From NCBI GenBank assembly GCA_014925825.1, contig JACGCK010000046.1, positions 1 through 64,000 on the forward strand: DNA of 64,000 nucleotides. The letters run 5' to 3'. Positions 22,322 through 34,181 of the stretch are shown here, one piece after another; position 1 is the first letter of the stretch, and every line of letters starts with the position of its first letter. The notes under the pieces are model-generated. The model ran no database searches, was not told the DNA's origin, and saw only the letters and a list, made by a program, of their open reading frames with translations. The position numbers and the translations under genes are program-made. This DNA is from Pholiota molesta. Its lineage: Eukaryota; Basidiomycota; Agaricomycetes; Agaricales; Strophariaceae.

Positions 22322-22855
22322 TTACCTTGTCGTCTGGATGTAGTCTTCACCTTATTAGGTACTCTGAATGTTAACTTGTCGATTTCTCTTAAAGATCTAG
22401 GAACAAGAAGATAACTTTAATTATAGATATGAGGTGCAACACAATTAGCGCAAAATTTGTCAAAGTGCTATGTGATTATAATGACCCAGGTATGGGAACC
22501 GATAGCTAAGCCGCGTGGCTATAGAGATGTGGATTGAGTCGGAAAGGTGGTAATAATAGAACAGAAAGCGAGAGGTGACATGACGCCACCAAGAAAATAA
22601 CCAACAGGGAATTAGACACGGGGTTGTGAAGAAAGTAAGTGAGTCTGGGGAACGCATCATGCTGGAAGGAGAAAGGGAACCATATGCTATCGGGGCAAGA
22701 AGTGGGGCTAATAGAAAGCAGGAAGGGATGCTGATGGAAGCGGTCATACGGATGGAACGAGCACGGAAGAGTGCTGCATGGAGGTTGGAGGGCGCATTAT
22801 ACTAAAAGCGGAAGTCAGAAAGGGAATCGGAGACTGTAACAGGACAAGATTGGGG
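22322..22855. other. Spacer between HMG-like gene and right inverted repeat
   Basis: Purine-rich on the plus strand towards the inverted repeat. No gene recognised. Confidence 0.5.
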
Positions 22856-23995
22856 TTGATGGAAGGATAGCCGATGGGAATGGGCAATTGGAGATATGAG
22901 CGGTTGAGAGGGAAAGGCAGAAATTGCCTTGTTGGATGAAAGTGGTTGAAGGGGGGCAGCGGGGATGGGTGGCCGATGGAGAGGATGGTGAATTGATCGT
23001 TTGATGCGCATTGATAGTGTTGGCGGCAACGAGGAGAGCATGCGCATGGGCGCTGAATGAGTGATTGCAGGTATGGACGATTGGGCGTATGATAGAAATT
23101 GCCTTGTTGGGCGAAAGTGGTTGAACAAGGGCGCCAGCAGTGCAGGTGAGTGGCGGAGATGTTGGTCCAGGAAGGAAGAGAGAGGCAGAGAGGGGAAGGA
23201 GATGTAGAGGTGAGGCCATGGTGGGGCGAAGCTCACTCGTTGATGAAGCGCACTAGGAGTTGATTAGAATACACTTGAGGATTCTTGGGAATAAGACTGC
23301 GTACCACTCAGAGAAGCCAGAGAGAAAGACAAGAGGTAAGAGGGGGGCGCTCAGCGCCACGGTGGTGGCGGGGAACGTGCAAGCGCGGCTTCATATGCGC
23401 TAAATGGCGGTCAGGGAGGGCCATGCAGCGACAGCGAATGCGGGGATGAGGCGGGGCAGCCATGCTAGCAGGAAGCTTGATGAACGAAGGGCGAGGAGAA
23501 CGAGGACAGCGGAAGAGCGAGGGCAGGGGCGGGCACTTGGTGGTCAGATTGTGGATGATGGTTGTCGTCGTCGAGGTGCTCGTCGGGCAGCCAGAGGAGA
23601 TGCGATGTGAGTGCGCAGCAGGAGCTAGCTTCCAAGGTCCGACGTAGCCAAGACGTGAAGAGCTAGCCCGCGCAGGCGCCCTCGCAGCGGTGAGTGCGTG
23701 GGGGCGGGAGGCGGCGGGAGAGGCGGCGGGCGGGGTAGGACAGGGGGGGCCGTACCAGAAAGGAAGGCGCAACGGCAGCCGGCAGGTACTGTACAGTTAT
23801 CGGAATACTCCGAAGGGACGTTGAGGACAGTGGCCGGGAGAGCCATACCCAGGGGAGGCGTTCTGGGCAAAGGTCAGAATTAACCGCCGGAATCTGCGCG
23901 GGTAAGGGATTGCGAATAAAAATAGGCCAATCAGTAGGCGAGAAGTGGCATGATCAAACCTGCTTATAAGCCTTACCGTGTGGGAACCTTAGGTG
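22856..23995 (-). repeat. Right terminal inverted repeat of the KDZ transposon
   Basis: It is 1,140 bp, the reverse complement of 10055-11199, ending ccttaggtg at 23995 and followed by the target duplication caattgc. Open frames here mirror those of the left repeat and are compositional. Confidence 0.92.
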
Positions 23996-24002
23996 CAATT
24001 GC

Positions 24003-24975
24003 ACACCTTCCTGGAAATAAAATATGCTGTCGAGTCGAACGTCCTCCACGTCTTCCCAAATATCGCTTGTAATTTTGAGAGATACGATCGCTTCTTTAAT
24101 CTCACTGTAGTAAATTTTCGTCATGATGTATCTACACCGAGTTTGCATGTTCGAAAATAAGCGCCCAGCATGTTTATATTGGCTGCGCCGCAATATCGGC
24201 AACCCAGTTAGCTGCCGTTGTACCTGGTAAGTGGTGTGTATGTGATGGCGCAAGGTCGTCTTTGCCCAATTATTACGACAGATGATGAGGCGCGAAACGC
24301 GAAGCAGTTGCATCAGTGGCTTTCAATGCAATTACCGTGGGCCTTGGCCGTGGCCTACCACGCACAGTAGTTTAAATTAATGGTTCTTCCCCGCGAGGCA
24401 GTCCCCAGCCTCATAGACTACGGTGATGAGTCCTTTTTGAACGCAGCCAAAGTTTCAGGCCAGATTTCCCGAGGTGTACGGTGCAGCCCAATCTTGGTAC
24501 GAAAAAAAATTGTGTTGTACACGAGCCTGTACTTCTGGCAGCAAACGCAAGGGAATGCGGAATACGTGCCGAATCAGCATGTTATCGCTCATGGTTTGAA
24601 TGATACTTGAAACACGTTTGGACATTACAAGCGAATACATGTTACTATCAATAGAATTTTAGCGCTGGTAATATGAATGAAGGTGTGCAGTATGTGTTTG
24701 CAAACCAGATAATTCCGAACGCCGTTGAACGGTGTCTGGCCACATACTGGCTCAGAATGACTTAATGCAGATTGCAACAATGTAATTCTAATAAAGCTGA
24801 CAACATAAAAAAACCCTCGGCTTTCATTATATGGGCAGTTTTGGCGCCAAAATATACTGACAAGTACCGGCCCACTATGATCGAGCACGAAACACATCTT
24901 TCCAACATGCCCACGCTCAACCCACGCTAAACAAAACATTGTCCTATATAAGTAACATCCGCACGATCCAAATCT
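24003..24975. promoter_or_regulatory. Upstream region of the gene at 24976
   Basis: It contains the shared ATAGAATTTTAGCG motif (24651-24664), a following GTGTGCAGTATGTGTTTGCA stretch related to the 83-bp repeat at 6191, and a TATA-like ctatataag at about 24944, some 30 bp before the ATG. No coding gene recognised. Confidence 0.45.
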
Positions 24976-26061
24976 ATGACAACTGAAGAACCAATTCCCA
25001 TCCTATCTCAAATTTTCCAGATGAGCATGAACTCTATTCCCTGCGGCGACATCGAATTCTACCCGGACGCCGAAGACTTCACCATCACGGATGGCGAATT
25101 CAATACCGTCCGAGGTAGTGTATACATCGGACCCGCTCTCCAAGAAGCGCCCCAACAGAAATCATCACACTCCACAGGGCGAGTGACCTACTTTCCAAGA
25201 GCGAAAGGCTTCATAATTTCGGGTGGAAATTTTATGACGATAGGCGGAAACCTCTATGACACGAGGCCTCCAAAAATCCCCCGACTAGTGCTAGTGAGGT
25301 CCCCGCCGTGACGTACATAATACAAGTGAGCAGTACAGCATATACCACAACGTTGGTCCATCGCCTGACACACGAACAATTTTCTATCAACAGACGCGAA
25401 ATCTACTGGTGAGACTTGCTTGCCCGTATCCATGCCTAGATCGCAATGTTGAACGTAATAACCAGGCTCCCATCATCGGCGCTGGCAAAAACAAAGTGAG
25501 CAGTCTGTCAAAAAAAAGTCAGCATTCATTGAAGTCAATAATTGAATTTATATAGGATCATCGCTACACGAACAGCATACTATGCCCAGTCCGAGTCGTG
25601 CAGGTATTTCAACCTTTTTAGTGAAGAAATCATCGAATATTTTATCAAATCTTATTTTGGGTTTAGCGTCTCGAAAAATGACGCAGCAATGGACAGGTCA
25701 GCAGAAAAACAACATGATAGCCTCAGATGTCAATGACATGGCGCGGCAAATAGATGTTCGACCATTTTTATTATACATATATCTATCTATCTTTAACACA
25801 TTACTGCAGACTGCCCATGATTCTTCTGCTCCAGGAAAATTTCACTGTCAGAACACGGTCGAGACCAATCCGTTCCAACGTCAAGCAGATGATATCAGAC
25901 GCTCTAATCCATTTCTATCGCGAATGCCTCAGCCCATTACTTTTCCTGTCGCCGATGCGGAAACTCCACGTCAACCTCTGTATGAATCCCCGATATCAGA
26001 CAATACTTGGAATGGCTCGCACTATGCCCAGTCTACTCCGCCCTTCGCTACTTATGAGTAA
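24976..26061 (+). CDS. Double-motif small protein
   Basis: The ATG at 24976 opens a 111-codon frame with two clear motifs: DIEFYPDAEDFTITDGEFNT followed by VRGSVY, and VTYFPRAKGFIISGGNFMTI followed by GGNLYD. A donor before the stop at 25311 (about 25327, gtgagc, reached in another phase) is possible. Short exons appear to follow, with a last exon of about 25830-26061 ending STPPFATYE. The internal exons are my guess; only the first exon is secure. The spacing and turn residues G-x-F-x-[TS]-[IV]-x-G-x-x-Y are those of the other members. No signal peptide; likely cytosolic. Confidence 0.6.
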
Positions 26062-28279
26062 ATAATCAGGAAGTATATTATATGGGCGCCTTTGGTAAGT
26101 CCTGTTCCTGCCTACCGTCCTGATGCGAAGTATTCTCAATATACATTCCTCACGGCTAACCTTATTTGTTTATCTTGACTCTAGAACGTTCTTTCAACGG
26201 TTAATGGAATCAATGCAGTTGACCTTTGTTAATGAACACCATACGAGGTCCTTCTATATTCGTATATGCCCGCACGGGGCGCATCGATCAGATTAGATTC
26301 ACCTTCTATCACACCTCGTTCCTGTCTTGCGCTTTTGCATATGTATGCTTCAGTGTGAAATTGCACCCTGGGACTTTGCCTCGTCTCGTGCCGCATGTCA
26401 AATTTTTAAGGCATTAGAAAGCTTAAGATTGGTTGTTAGACCCTCAGCCTCAGCCCTTTGAATTTTCTTCGTGATTTCCCCCCATTTCTACCTCATGCCT
26501 GTCCTCACGCAACGCATGCGATAGATGCCTGGTCGATGTAGGTGTTATTTATATAGCGCCCTATCTCACTGTACTACAATATCAAATGAGCTGGATGATC
26601 TGAGTCACCAGCACGATCTTTGTATGGTGGCAGTGATTAATGGTGCTGTAAACAATCTCTCCAGGACGATTCACGAACAAAGGACGAAGTCACAATATTA
26701 CGGTCTTGGATAAGGATCGCTTTTCTACAATCGACCTCGGATTTGCACACAGTTTATAAATGCTATCAAGATACTTTGTACATAATAGAAATCTTGAGCG
26801 TGTTGTACATAGTTTTCCATTGTACGCTACGAACTTAAGTAACGCAGCTTCCGAATTCTGCAGTGCGTTACCCTGCTCATTTTCTTGTTCACGCAGCTTA
26901 GATCCTTGACATGTTTCAAATGATATCCAATAGCTATAACATTAATTATGTGTTCCAGCCCCACTTGATGTCGCCAAAACGTTTCTGTTCTTCCCGCTGG
27001 CTTCGTGCACTAGGTTCATGCAGGCCGGTGACGCGGTATTAATGCCGGCCGGAGTTTCGGAGCCTATATCTGTTGTCACACGTTTCGATTCGTCTTGACT
27101 GTCGTTGACAATGGAATACACCTGCTTTTTCAACTCACTCCGCGGACGTCCTCCATGATGACTATTCAAAATCCGCATAGCTTGTTCTTGGAAAGACCTT
27201 CGAAAGCAAGAGCTTTTTGCATTGTGCGCCAATCTGCGGCCGACACTTCCTGGGCCTGAATCGCCTTGGCCGACTCGCTCTGCGCTTGCGTTACGGATCC
27301 CTAGCTACTCTGCGCTGTATCTCTAACTCACGTCGCTAGAGGCCACCATTCATTACTTCCACGTTGGCCGGGGAATAGACCTCTTCACCGGAGTGGCTTG
27401 TGCTTACTTAGTTTGTCCAATCCTACGTGGCATATCTGACAAAGTAGGCGGGTTGGGGGTGGGGAATAATCGACAATCGACGACCGGCCTCGAGTAGAGA
27501 GGAAATTCTAGAGTCAACTGCGCTTTAATTGGATGATCTTTCAAGGCTTCAGCTCTCGTATGGTACGAACTGATCAGTGTGCATCATGACGCCAACCGTG
27601 CTCACACCGGGCAGTCTTTCTTTCTCCATGGTGCAGCACGGAAATCTGTGGCCTTCATACGGTACGCGAGGCAATTGCCCCCTGTCGATATCTCTACTTT
27701 GGCGCATTGTAACAGCTCACTATGTGGAGTATGTATGGTTGGAAACTCCCCATTGCATTTGCTGCTAGGTTCGTAAGCCGCCAATCTATCTCTCTTCGCA
27801 TTATTGCTCTATGTAACCAGCTCTAATCCTTTTATGTTCTCTCTCATTCAATCATGTAATCTCACTCATTTGTTTCATGCTCTCAATCAGAACTCCCCTC
27901 GGCTCTACATTCAAGGCATATCAATCCTGAGCATCCACCGCTTCTTGCCGCTACCAGATATTCTCGGGAGATCACTCGTAGGTGTGTTCTGACAAGCTGG
28001 GGAAGAGGCAAACCTGATATGCGAGAGCGGGGACTACATTCAAGCTTTAGCGAGAACCAAGAGCCGCAAATCGTAGGCCGTTCGACTACGTATCTGGTAA
28101 CTGTATCCCTCACGGATGGCCCGAACAAAAGCTCAGACTCACATACCTGGTTACATTCATAAAATTCTAATTGCCCATTCCCATCAAGGCGCAGCGAGCT
28201 TTTACTCTGTAGACATATCGTATATAGAGTGCCATGAATCTTCATTCCTTCCCAGCTTCTTCCTTTTCAATGACCCGAC
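26062..28279. other. Intergenic with a diverged minus-strand paralogous stretch
   Basis: The stretch around 26516-26560 (tagatgcctggtcgatgtag) repeats one at about 37692-37730, where the minus strand encodes NNTYIDQAS. This shows that the 26.4-29.3 kb block is an older duplicate of 37.4-40.7 kb. Minus-strand 26942-27232 is open for 96 codons but unrecognised. A TATA-like cgtatatagag lies at about 28219. Confidence 0.4.
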
Positions 28280-29342
28280 ATGGATCCATTTTCTAACGTA
28301 GAATTCTTCACTGGCGCTAAAAACTTTAATATTCGGAATGGACGATTTCGCACAATAGCAGGCAACTCGTATACCGGCTACCATCCTCCACCGGCTTCGC
28401 CTCCCCAAGAGCGGCCGCCTATGAGCAGCAGGACGTCCTTCTTTTCCAAGTCTTCCAATTTTGAGATTGGTGGTGGAGAATTCGCCGCAATAAACGGCGA
28501 TTCCTTTGACATCCCACAATCCTTCGATACACCTGGGCCTAGCTTGAATGACGGATACAACGACCCCAATCATAGTGGTGAGTAGCTCTAGCATCTTGTA
28601 TTTATGTTATTTATGTTGCCATTACGAGCACAATGCAAAGACTCCGTCCCACAGACTATTGGTGGTCAGTCTGGACTCGACGTTCCGGAACGTGAGCACA
28701 TTGTCTTGGTTTTCGACTTGCCTTACTCTAATACTACGTAGAACAAGCTTTGCGGGAGCTACCTGAGGATATTGGGCAAATAAGGAATGTTCCTGATTAC
28801 ACTCGTATGACTTGTTCATCTACCTTGAATACCGAACCTCTAATCGAAGCCCGCGGTCGTTAGTTACTTCTTCTGCAGAGGGGCAGGAGACGCTCAATAT
28901 GACGCCAGCTAGAGTTGATGTAGCTCAGGCCATCAATGTCTGTGTCGACGACGATGACATGCATCTCTAATCCTTAACTTAACGATGCTAGGACGCGGAG
29001 AAATCCTCCAGTTCTCCCGGAATAATGCATCCTGAAAACACAGATCAATGGAACCCACCTCGAGGGCAAACGTCTCAGGCCGTTCATCCTCACGCCGACG
29101 TAGTCGTCGAGCCAACACTTCTGACGTCGCCGATGTCATATAAGACAACACCGGCGCAGTCTAACAGTTCTGGACCTGTTCCTATAGGAGACGAAGGCAT
29201 TCCTGCTGTACAAGGTAGGGAAAATGTTTTACAGTTCGCAGAGCCTCGTTCATATTCCGAAAACCCAAATTATACTGATACCTCGCCCTACACTCTCCTG
29301 GAGGTTTTCGAACACTTGAGACGGATCCTACATCAAGGTTAA
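28280..29342 (+). CDS. Double-motif small protein
   Basis: The ATG at 28280 begins a first exon with motif 1 (EFFTGAKNFNIRNGRFRTIA followed by GNSYTG) and motif 2 (TSFFSKSSNFEIGGGEFAAI followed by NGDSFD), separated by a Pro-rich linker. The exon probably ends at the gtgagt at about 28579. Later exons, read by comparison with the paralogue at 39578, include GLDVPE (about 28675-28692) and ELPEDIGQIRN (about 28756-28790). The last exon ends at 29342 after LLEVFEHLRRILHQG. The joining of exons 1 and 2 did not resolve in one frame, so the model past the first exon is tentative. Closest relative: 39578. Confidence 0.6.
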
Positions 29343-31779
29343 CACGTCGCAAGTACCTTGACGGCTCTCATCTCCTTTGAAAGCTAACGTTGCTCAACCT
29401 AGTCTGGAATTGGATAAAAAATATAGCAACAACTCAATGGCATCGCTTGCCTTTCGTCTCTGGTTCTAACGGAACCGGAACTTGAACACGAGTCGCTACC
29501 TAGTCGGGAGCTTTTTCATGTATCTTATAATTTTTATCGTTGCTGATGTCTTGGAATCGATGAACAAGCTGGAACATGGGCTCAATCACCCTGTCAGTTT
29601 ATATTTTTTTCTTGAAAAAAGAGGGTAAAAGATGTGCGCAACGCACGATGATCATGCTGATCTGGCATCAAATGCAGTCGATACACAGCGATAGAAGACA
29701 AAGAGGGGGGTAGTAAACTGGAAACTATAGGTCCTCGAAGAGCTTGATGATGTTTCATCCGTCAGAGAGCCGCAGTCAGAACAGTGAGCACTGCGCAGGG
29801 AAGTTGCGACAGAAGGAATGAAGAGACATGAGGCAGATCTCGTAGTAAAGCCTGGCAAATTCAAGCCACTCGATGACACGCAGACCAGACAGCAGGACAT
29901 GTGCGTGGTGTACGCGTGCAAGTGCAAGAGGGACATGGAAAATGAAAGTCAACGCAAGGCTAGTGTCCCGAGGGCAGCACTCCGATGAGTCGATGATAAC
30001 GATGAAGAGGGAAACCTGCAATCTTCAATGAATTTCAATGGGCGCGGGAATCGATTCAAGTATCATCGTGTTGCCGGATCTACGCAACTGTGTCGTGTCG
30101 TTGGCGCCAGGAAGGTCGGCTACTATCTACCGCTGCCACGTAACGTGTACAAAAGATCCGCTGCGCCCACTTCGTTCTCGTTGTAGACCAATACAGCTTG
30201 GATGAAGATATTAGGAGTTACATCAGCACAGAAATTTTAGGCGAGCAAGGAAGCAACGTGAGAGAAGCTGGATGGCAAGGATATGTGTACGCCCTAGAGA
30301 GTGAGGTACGCTGAACGCGCCTGCCAAAGAATTCCTGCATAGCTTCCTTGGCCTCAGCGTCCAGGTCTCAAACGGCGATGAAGGAAATGTATGTTCGGGG
30401 AGAGAAGTACTTACGTATCAGGCAACGCATTTTCGTACACCATTACGTAAGGAGTGTATATCGCGTGTAGCCGAATATCAACCAAATGATGCCAGCTGCT
30501 TCTTCCAACTTGTCATCGATGTCATCTTTAATCATTCTTGAGTTTGAAGCGTGAATCTTCCGTGCAGCATCGAGTTTTATCGCCAATTTCTCATTGAAAA
30601 TATGCGCTTTTTGATGCGCTTTTTGATATAAGATCGTCTTCCTTTCAATTATGGCGAAATGCAGTCGACTCTAGATGTGAAGGTATCTGTAAGGTCTGTA
30701 ATGAGTCTCGCCAGTTCCATTGATGCGATTACCCTCAAATTTAACAGTACTCTAATTTTACGCTACATGCGGACGCGGAGGCACCGTTTCGCCATATTTC
30801 ATGAGTCATGACTCATGCACATGAGCCATCTTCTTGGGAGTTGCCACCATGTAATTGTTGTCGAACGTCCTCAATTGTAAAGTCGAGAAACAGGACTACA
30901 ATAGAGGCAATTAGTTGATCAATGTATGTTGGTGACGGTGATTGCTGCGTCTAGACGAGGTATCGTTCGATTGGTCTTTTGAGATCCCATCAAAATCGCC
31001 AAATTTGGAACGAAAGGGTCCTCAACCCTTGATCCCATCACATGCCGTGTCGTGCCGCCCGTGCCATCCCCTGCCGCGTTCCCATCCTTCCGACAATCCT
31101 GTTTGGGCGCTCTTTAGATTTGTCAGCGTTCCCATAAATTGAATAACATGAATATATCAATATTTGCGCAGTTAATATCCCTGATAAGCTTTCACTCTAA
31201 ATATGGTACCCTAGACAGTGTGCTGTGCATGTTGTGGGTTGAATGGAGTGTTTGATAGTGTACTTGCAGCTGTGTGCCAGTAAATTCCTTGCCATTGCCT
31301 AGTCACACCTCTGTGAGCCTGTGACTACCGAGTTTGGAACTCCATCGGTAGGCGTCATCAATTCATCACCGGCATCAATGCGGCAGTGCGCGGCAAACCT
31401 TAATTCGACCACTGCTCAGCCGCCGAGACGCATTTGGCACGGGTTTGGCAATAGCCTTCAAATTATATTCATATTTTGTACTCTATTACGGGGGAGGGCC
31501 GAGCCATCAACAGGATATCCGGCCTGGAGGCTTTAGTATGTCTTTTCGGGCTCTGAAGGGTCGTTTGATGGATCTTAAAAGACCAATCGAAGTATGACTC
31601 TAGACGAGACTTTGACATTGGTAAGCTATTTTTGGGAGTAAACGAGGTAAGATTATTAAGTCCATATCTTCCAACGAAGTCCAAGGCCTCAGGCGTAGGA
31701 CACCGGTTCAACAAAATAGTTGTCTTACGGAAGTGCGTGCGGAACCAGCGTGTTTGTTCTATTGGCTTCATGATACATG
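29343..31779. other. Intergenic; part duplicated from 4980-5400
   Basis: About 30060-30290 matches the block at 5005-5230. Around 30425-30470 the sequence cattacgtaag and its flank also match 9805-9830 and 36950-36990. A simple agatgtg/AT-rich filler occupies the rest. No gene supported. Confidence 0.4.
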
Positions 31780-31857
31780 TTTCTGTCAACAAAACTTTAG
31801 CGCCAACGAATATAAACGATGGTGTGTAGATGGTGTGCAGTATATATTTACACACTA
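31780..31857 (+). repeat. Single diverged copy of the 83-bp unit of 6191
   Basis: TTTAGCGCCAACGAATATAA and GGTGTGCAGTATATATTTAC correspond to the units at 6191-6356, so the tandem doubling happened in the other segment copy (or one copy was lost here). Confidence 0.6.
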
Positions 31858-31922
31858 GTTAATTTGTACCGCAATTGATCAGAATTGAAGCCGGCCCATC
31901 AGGACAACGTTGAAATGAAACT

Positions 31923-33289
31923 CACAGGGCGCAGTACCAAATAAATGTGTGTTATTTATTCGGTGCTTATGTAATAGTTTATTTACATCACACTGCAGAT
32001 ATCTGACAACAAAGTATTTGGAAAATATTTGGTACAATTTAATAGATAAAAGTGTTCGATTTATCTGCTATATATGAGATGGTTTATCTAATAGAAACTT
32101 TGCAAATAAATTGATGTCCTTTATTTGGTGCATATTTACATGTTCAGCAGGTTGATTATTTGACAACATATGTATATGACACAAACAAATAACATTTGAA
32201 TAAAGAGAGCAATTTTATTTGGTAGGAATATTTAAATAAATAAGGAGAGATTATTTGGTAGTTATTTGGTAGCAGATTTGCCTCGTCAAAGGGGCAAATC
32301 CGAAATTTGCCGCACAAAAAACGGCAAATCTGGAATTTGCCTTGTCAGAGGGGCAAATTCGAAATTTGCCGCGCAAAAAACGGCAAATCCAAAATTTGCC
32401 GCACCAAAAACGGCAAATCCGAAATTTGCCATGCAAAAAACGGCAAATCTGGAATTTGCCTCGTCAAAGGGGCAAATTCGAAATTTGCCGCACAAAAAAC
32501 GGGAAATCTGGAATTTGCTGCACCAAAAACGGCAAATCCGAAATTTGCCGCGCAAAAAACGGCAAATCTGGAATTTACCTCAGTGATTTGCCCCTTTGAC
32601 GAGGCAAATTTCGGATTTGCCGTTTTTGGTGTGGCAAATTTTGGATTTGCCGTTTTTTGCGCGGCAAATTTCGGATTTGCCGTTTTTGGTGCAGCAAATT
32701 CCAGATTTCCCGTTTTTTGTGCGGCAAATTTCGAATTTGCCCCTTTGACGAGGCAAATTCCAGATTTGCCGTTTTTTGCATGGTAAATTTCGGATTTGCC
32801 GTTTTTGGTGCGGCAAATTTTGGATTTGCCGTTTTTTGCGCGGCAAATTTCGAATTTGCCCCTCTGACAAGGCAAATTCCAGATTTGCCGTTTTTTGTGC
32901 GGCAAATTTCGGATTTGCCCCTTTGACGAGGCAAATCTGCTACCAAATAACTACCAAATAATCTCTCCTTATTTATTTAAATATTCCTAACAAATAAAAT
33001 TGCTCTCTTTATTCAAATGTTATTTGTTTGTGTCATATACATATGTTGTCAAATAATCAACCTGCTGAACATGTAAATATGCACCAAATAAAGGACATCA
33101 ATTTATTTGCAAAGTTTCTATTAGATAAACCATCTCATATATAGCAGATAAATTGAACATCTTTATCTATTAAATTGTACCAAATATCTTCCAAATACTT
33201 CATTGTCAGATATCTGCAGTGTGATGTAAATAAACTATTACAAAAGCACCGAATAAATAATACACATTTATTTGGTACTGCATCCTGTG
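31923..33289. mobile_element. Fold-back (palindromic) transposable element, 1,367 bp
   Basis: The two halves are almost perfect inverted copies meeting near 32584. Ends are cacagg-NN-gcagtaccaaat on both sides (right end as reverse complement). The flanking 3-bp repeat act (31920-31922 and 33290-33292) is the target duplication. The paralogous segment at about 6440-6455 has the uninterrupted sequence gaaatgaaactgt. The central 670 bp (about 32265-32945) is a run of short palindromes of the type GGCAAATCCGAAATTTGCC with spacers. There is no transposase. A 3-bp duplication and CAC-type ends are compatible with the CACTA superfamily, but this is weak. Confidence 0.85.
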
Positions 33290-34181
33290 ACTGTCAATCC
33301 TATGTCATAGTACCTGAGGCCGCTCGAAACGCACATAACCTATTTCCATCCTTGCTAGTAAACAAATCTTCTGCTGGTATGTTCAGCGAGGTATTTCGCT
33401 GAATTTTTCTCCTGTCTCCAACCACTTTAGATATTCGGTGGATTCTCGATTACACGACCTGCCCAAAAGACTACGGCTTGCACAACGGTATCACTCGGAA
33501 TTAAGCTTGAGTGGGTTGCTTCTCCTAAATTATCTAAATTCAATTCGACCTCAATTCAAAGACCCAGAGGTCTTTTCCGAGCATGAGGCTCAGCAACGCC
33601 TGATAGACTGAGTTCTATATATATATTTCTTCCCTTCCAGTTCAACGACTGAATTAGATCCCTATCTGAAAAATGACAGCACTGTTATTTACATCTTTAT
33701 ATTCATTGATGCCTCAATGTTCGGGCCCACACAACTGCGCGTCGCTGGATCCCAAATTATAATCAGATGTGATCTCCTCGGGTGTTTGCGTTTCTCTGTT
33801 CTGCCCCATCTGGCTTGAAGATTTACCGTACTTGCTCTTTTGTACATGAGCTCATACGCAGCTTATATACGCCCTGTATAAAATGATATGGAAAACATGT
33901 GGTAGCGTTGTGTGAGAATGTATTGATAGAATTTTAGCGCGGATGAATGGTTGTGTTTTCCAATGTGGGCGTCCCTCGATCGAACTCATCGAAGTCGACC
34001 AAACTTGAACAAAGAACACCCTAGAAGCTACGCATTATATCGCCAACAATCGGCTTACGTGGTTGTACTTTCTACAGGCATGCGTTCGGACAAGTGTACC
34101 GGCGCCTTTCCCAAAACCTATATAATGTTCGCAAAACATGTACCTCTTAACTAACAATCCCTTCCAAATTTTCTGCCCAGC
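33290..34181. promoter_or_regulatory. Upstream region of the gene at 34182
   Basis: Paralogous to 6460-7284. Contains ATAGAATTTTAGCG (33926-33939) and a TATA-like ctatataatg at about 34119, 60 bp before the ATG. No gene recognised. Confidence 0.45.

Larger units (their letters stand above)
10055..23995. mobile_element. 13.9-kb KDZ (Kyakuja-Dileera-Zisupton) superfamily DNA transposon
   Basis: Both ends carry a long inverted repeat (10055-11199 and 22856-23995) beginning cacctaaggttcccacacgg. They are flanked by the 7-bp direct repeat caattgc (10048-10054 and 23996-24002), which I read as the target-site duplication. Inside are a KDZ transposase gene (11309-17660), a coiled-coil protein gene (19071-20729) and an HMG-box-like gene (20910-22321), all on the plus strand. 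The inverted repeats differ at only a few positions by eye, pointing to recent insertion. The transposase gene has since received two hAT-like insertions, so this copy cannot make its own transposase. Confidence 0.9.

Noticed and set aside
32265..32945. Possible CRISPR-like array (short repeats with spacers)
   Set aside because: The repeats are themselves palindromic, spacers are as repetitive as the repeats, the whole is one half of a larger palindrome, and the genome is eukaryotic.
32251..32961. Repetitive proteins with many A-N-P-K-F-A units on both strands
   Set aside because: They are direct readings of the GGCAAAT-type palindromes of the fold-back element, open on both strands with the same repeat. 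Not coding.
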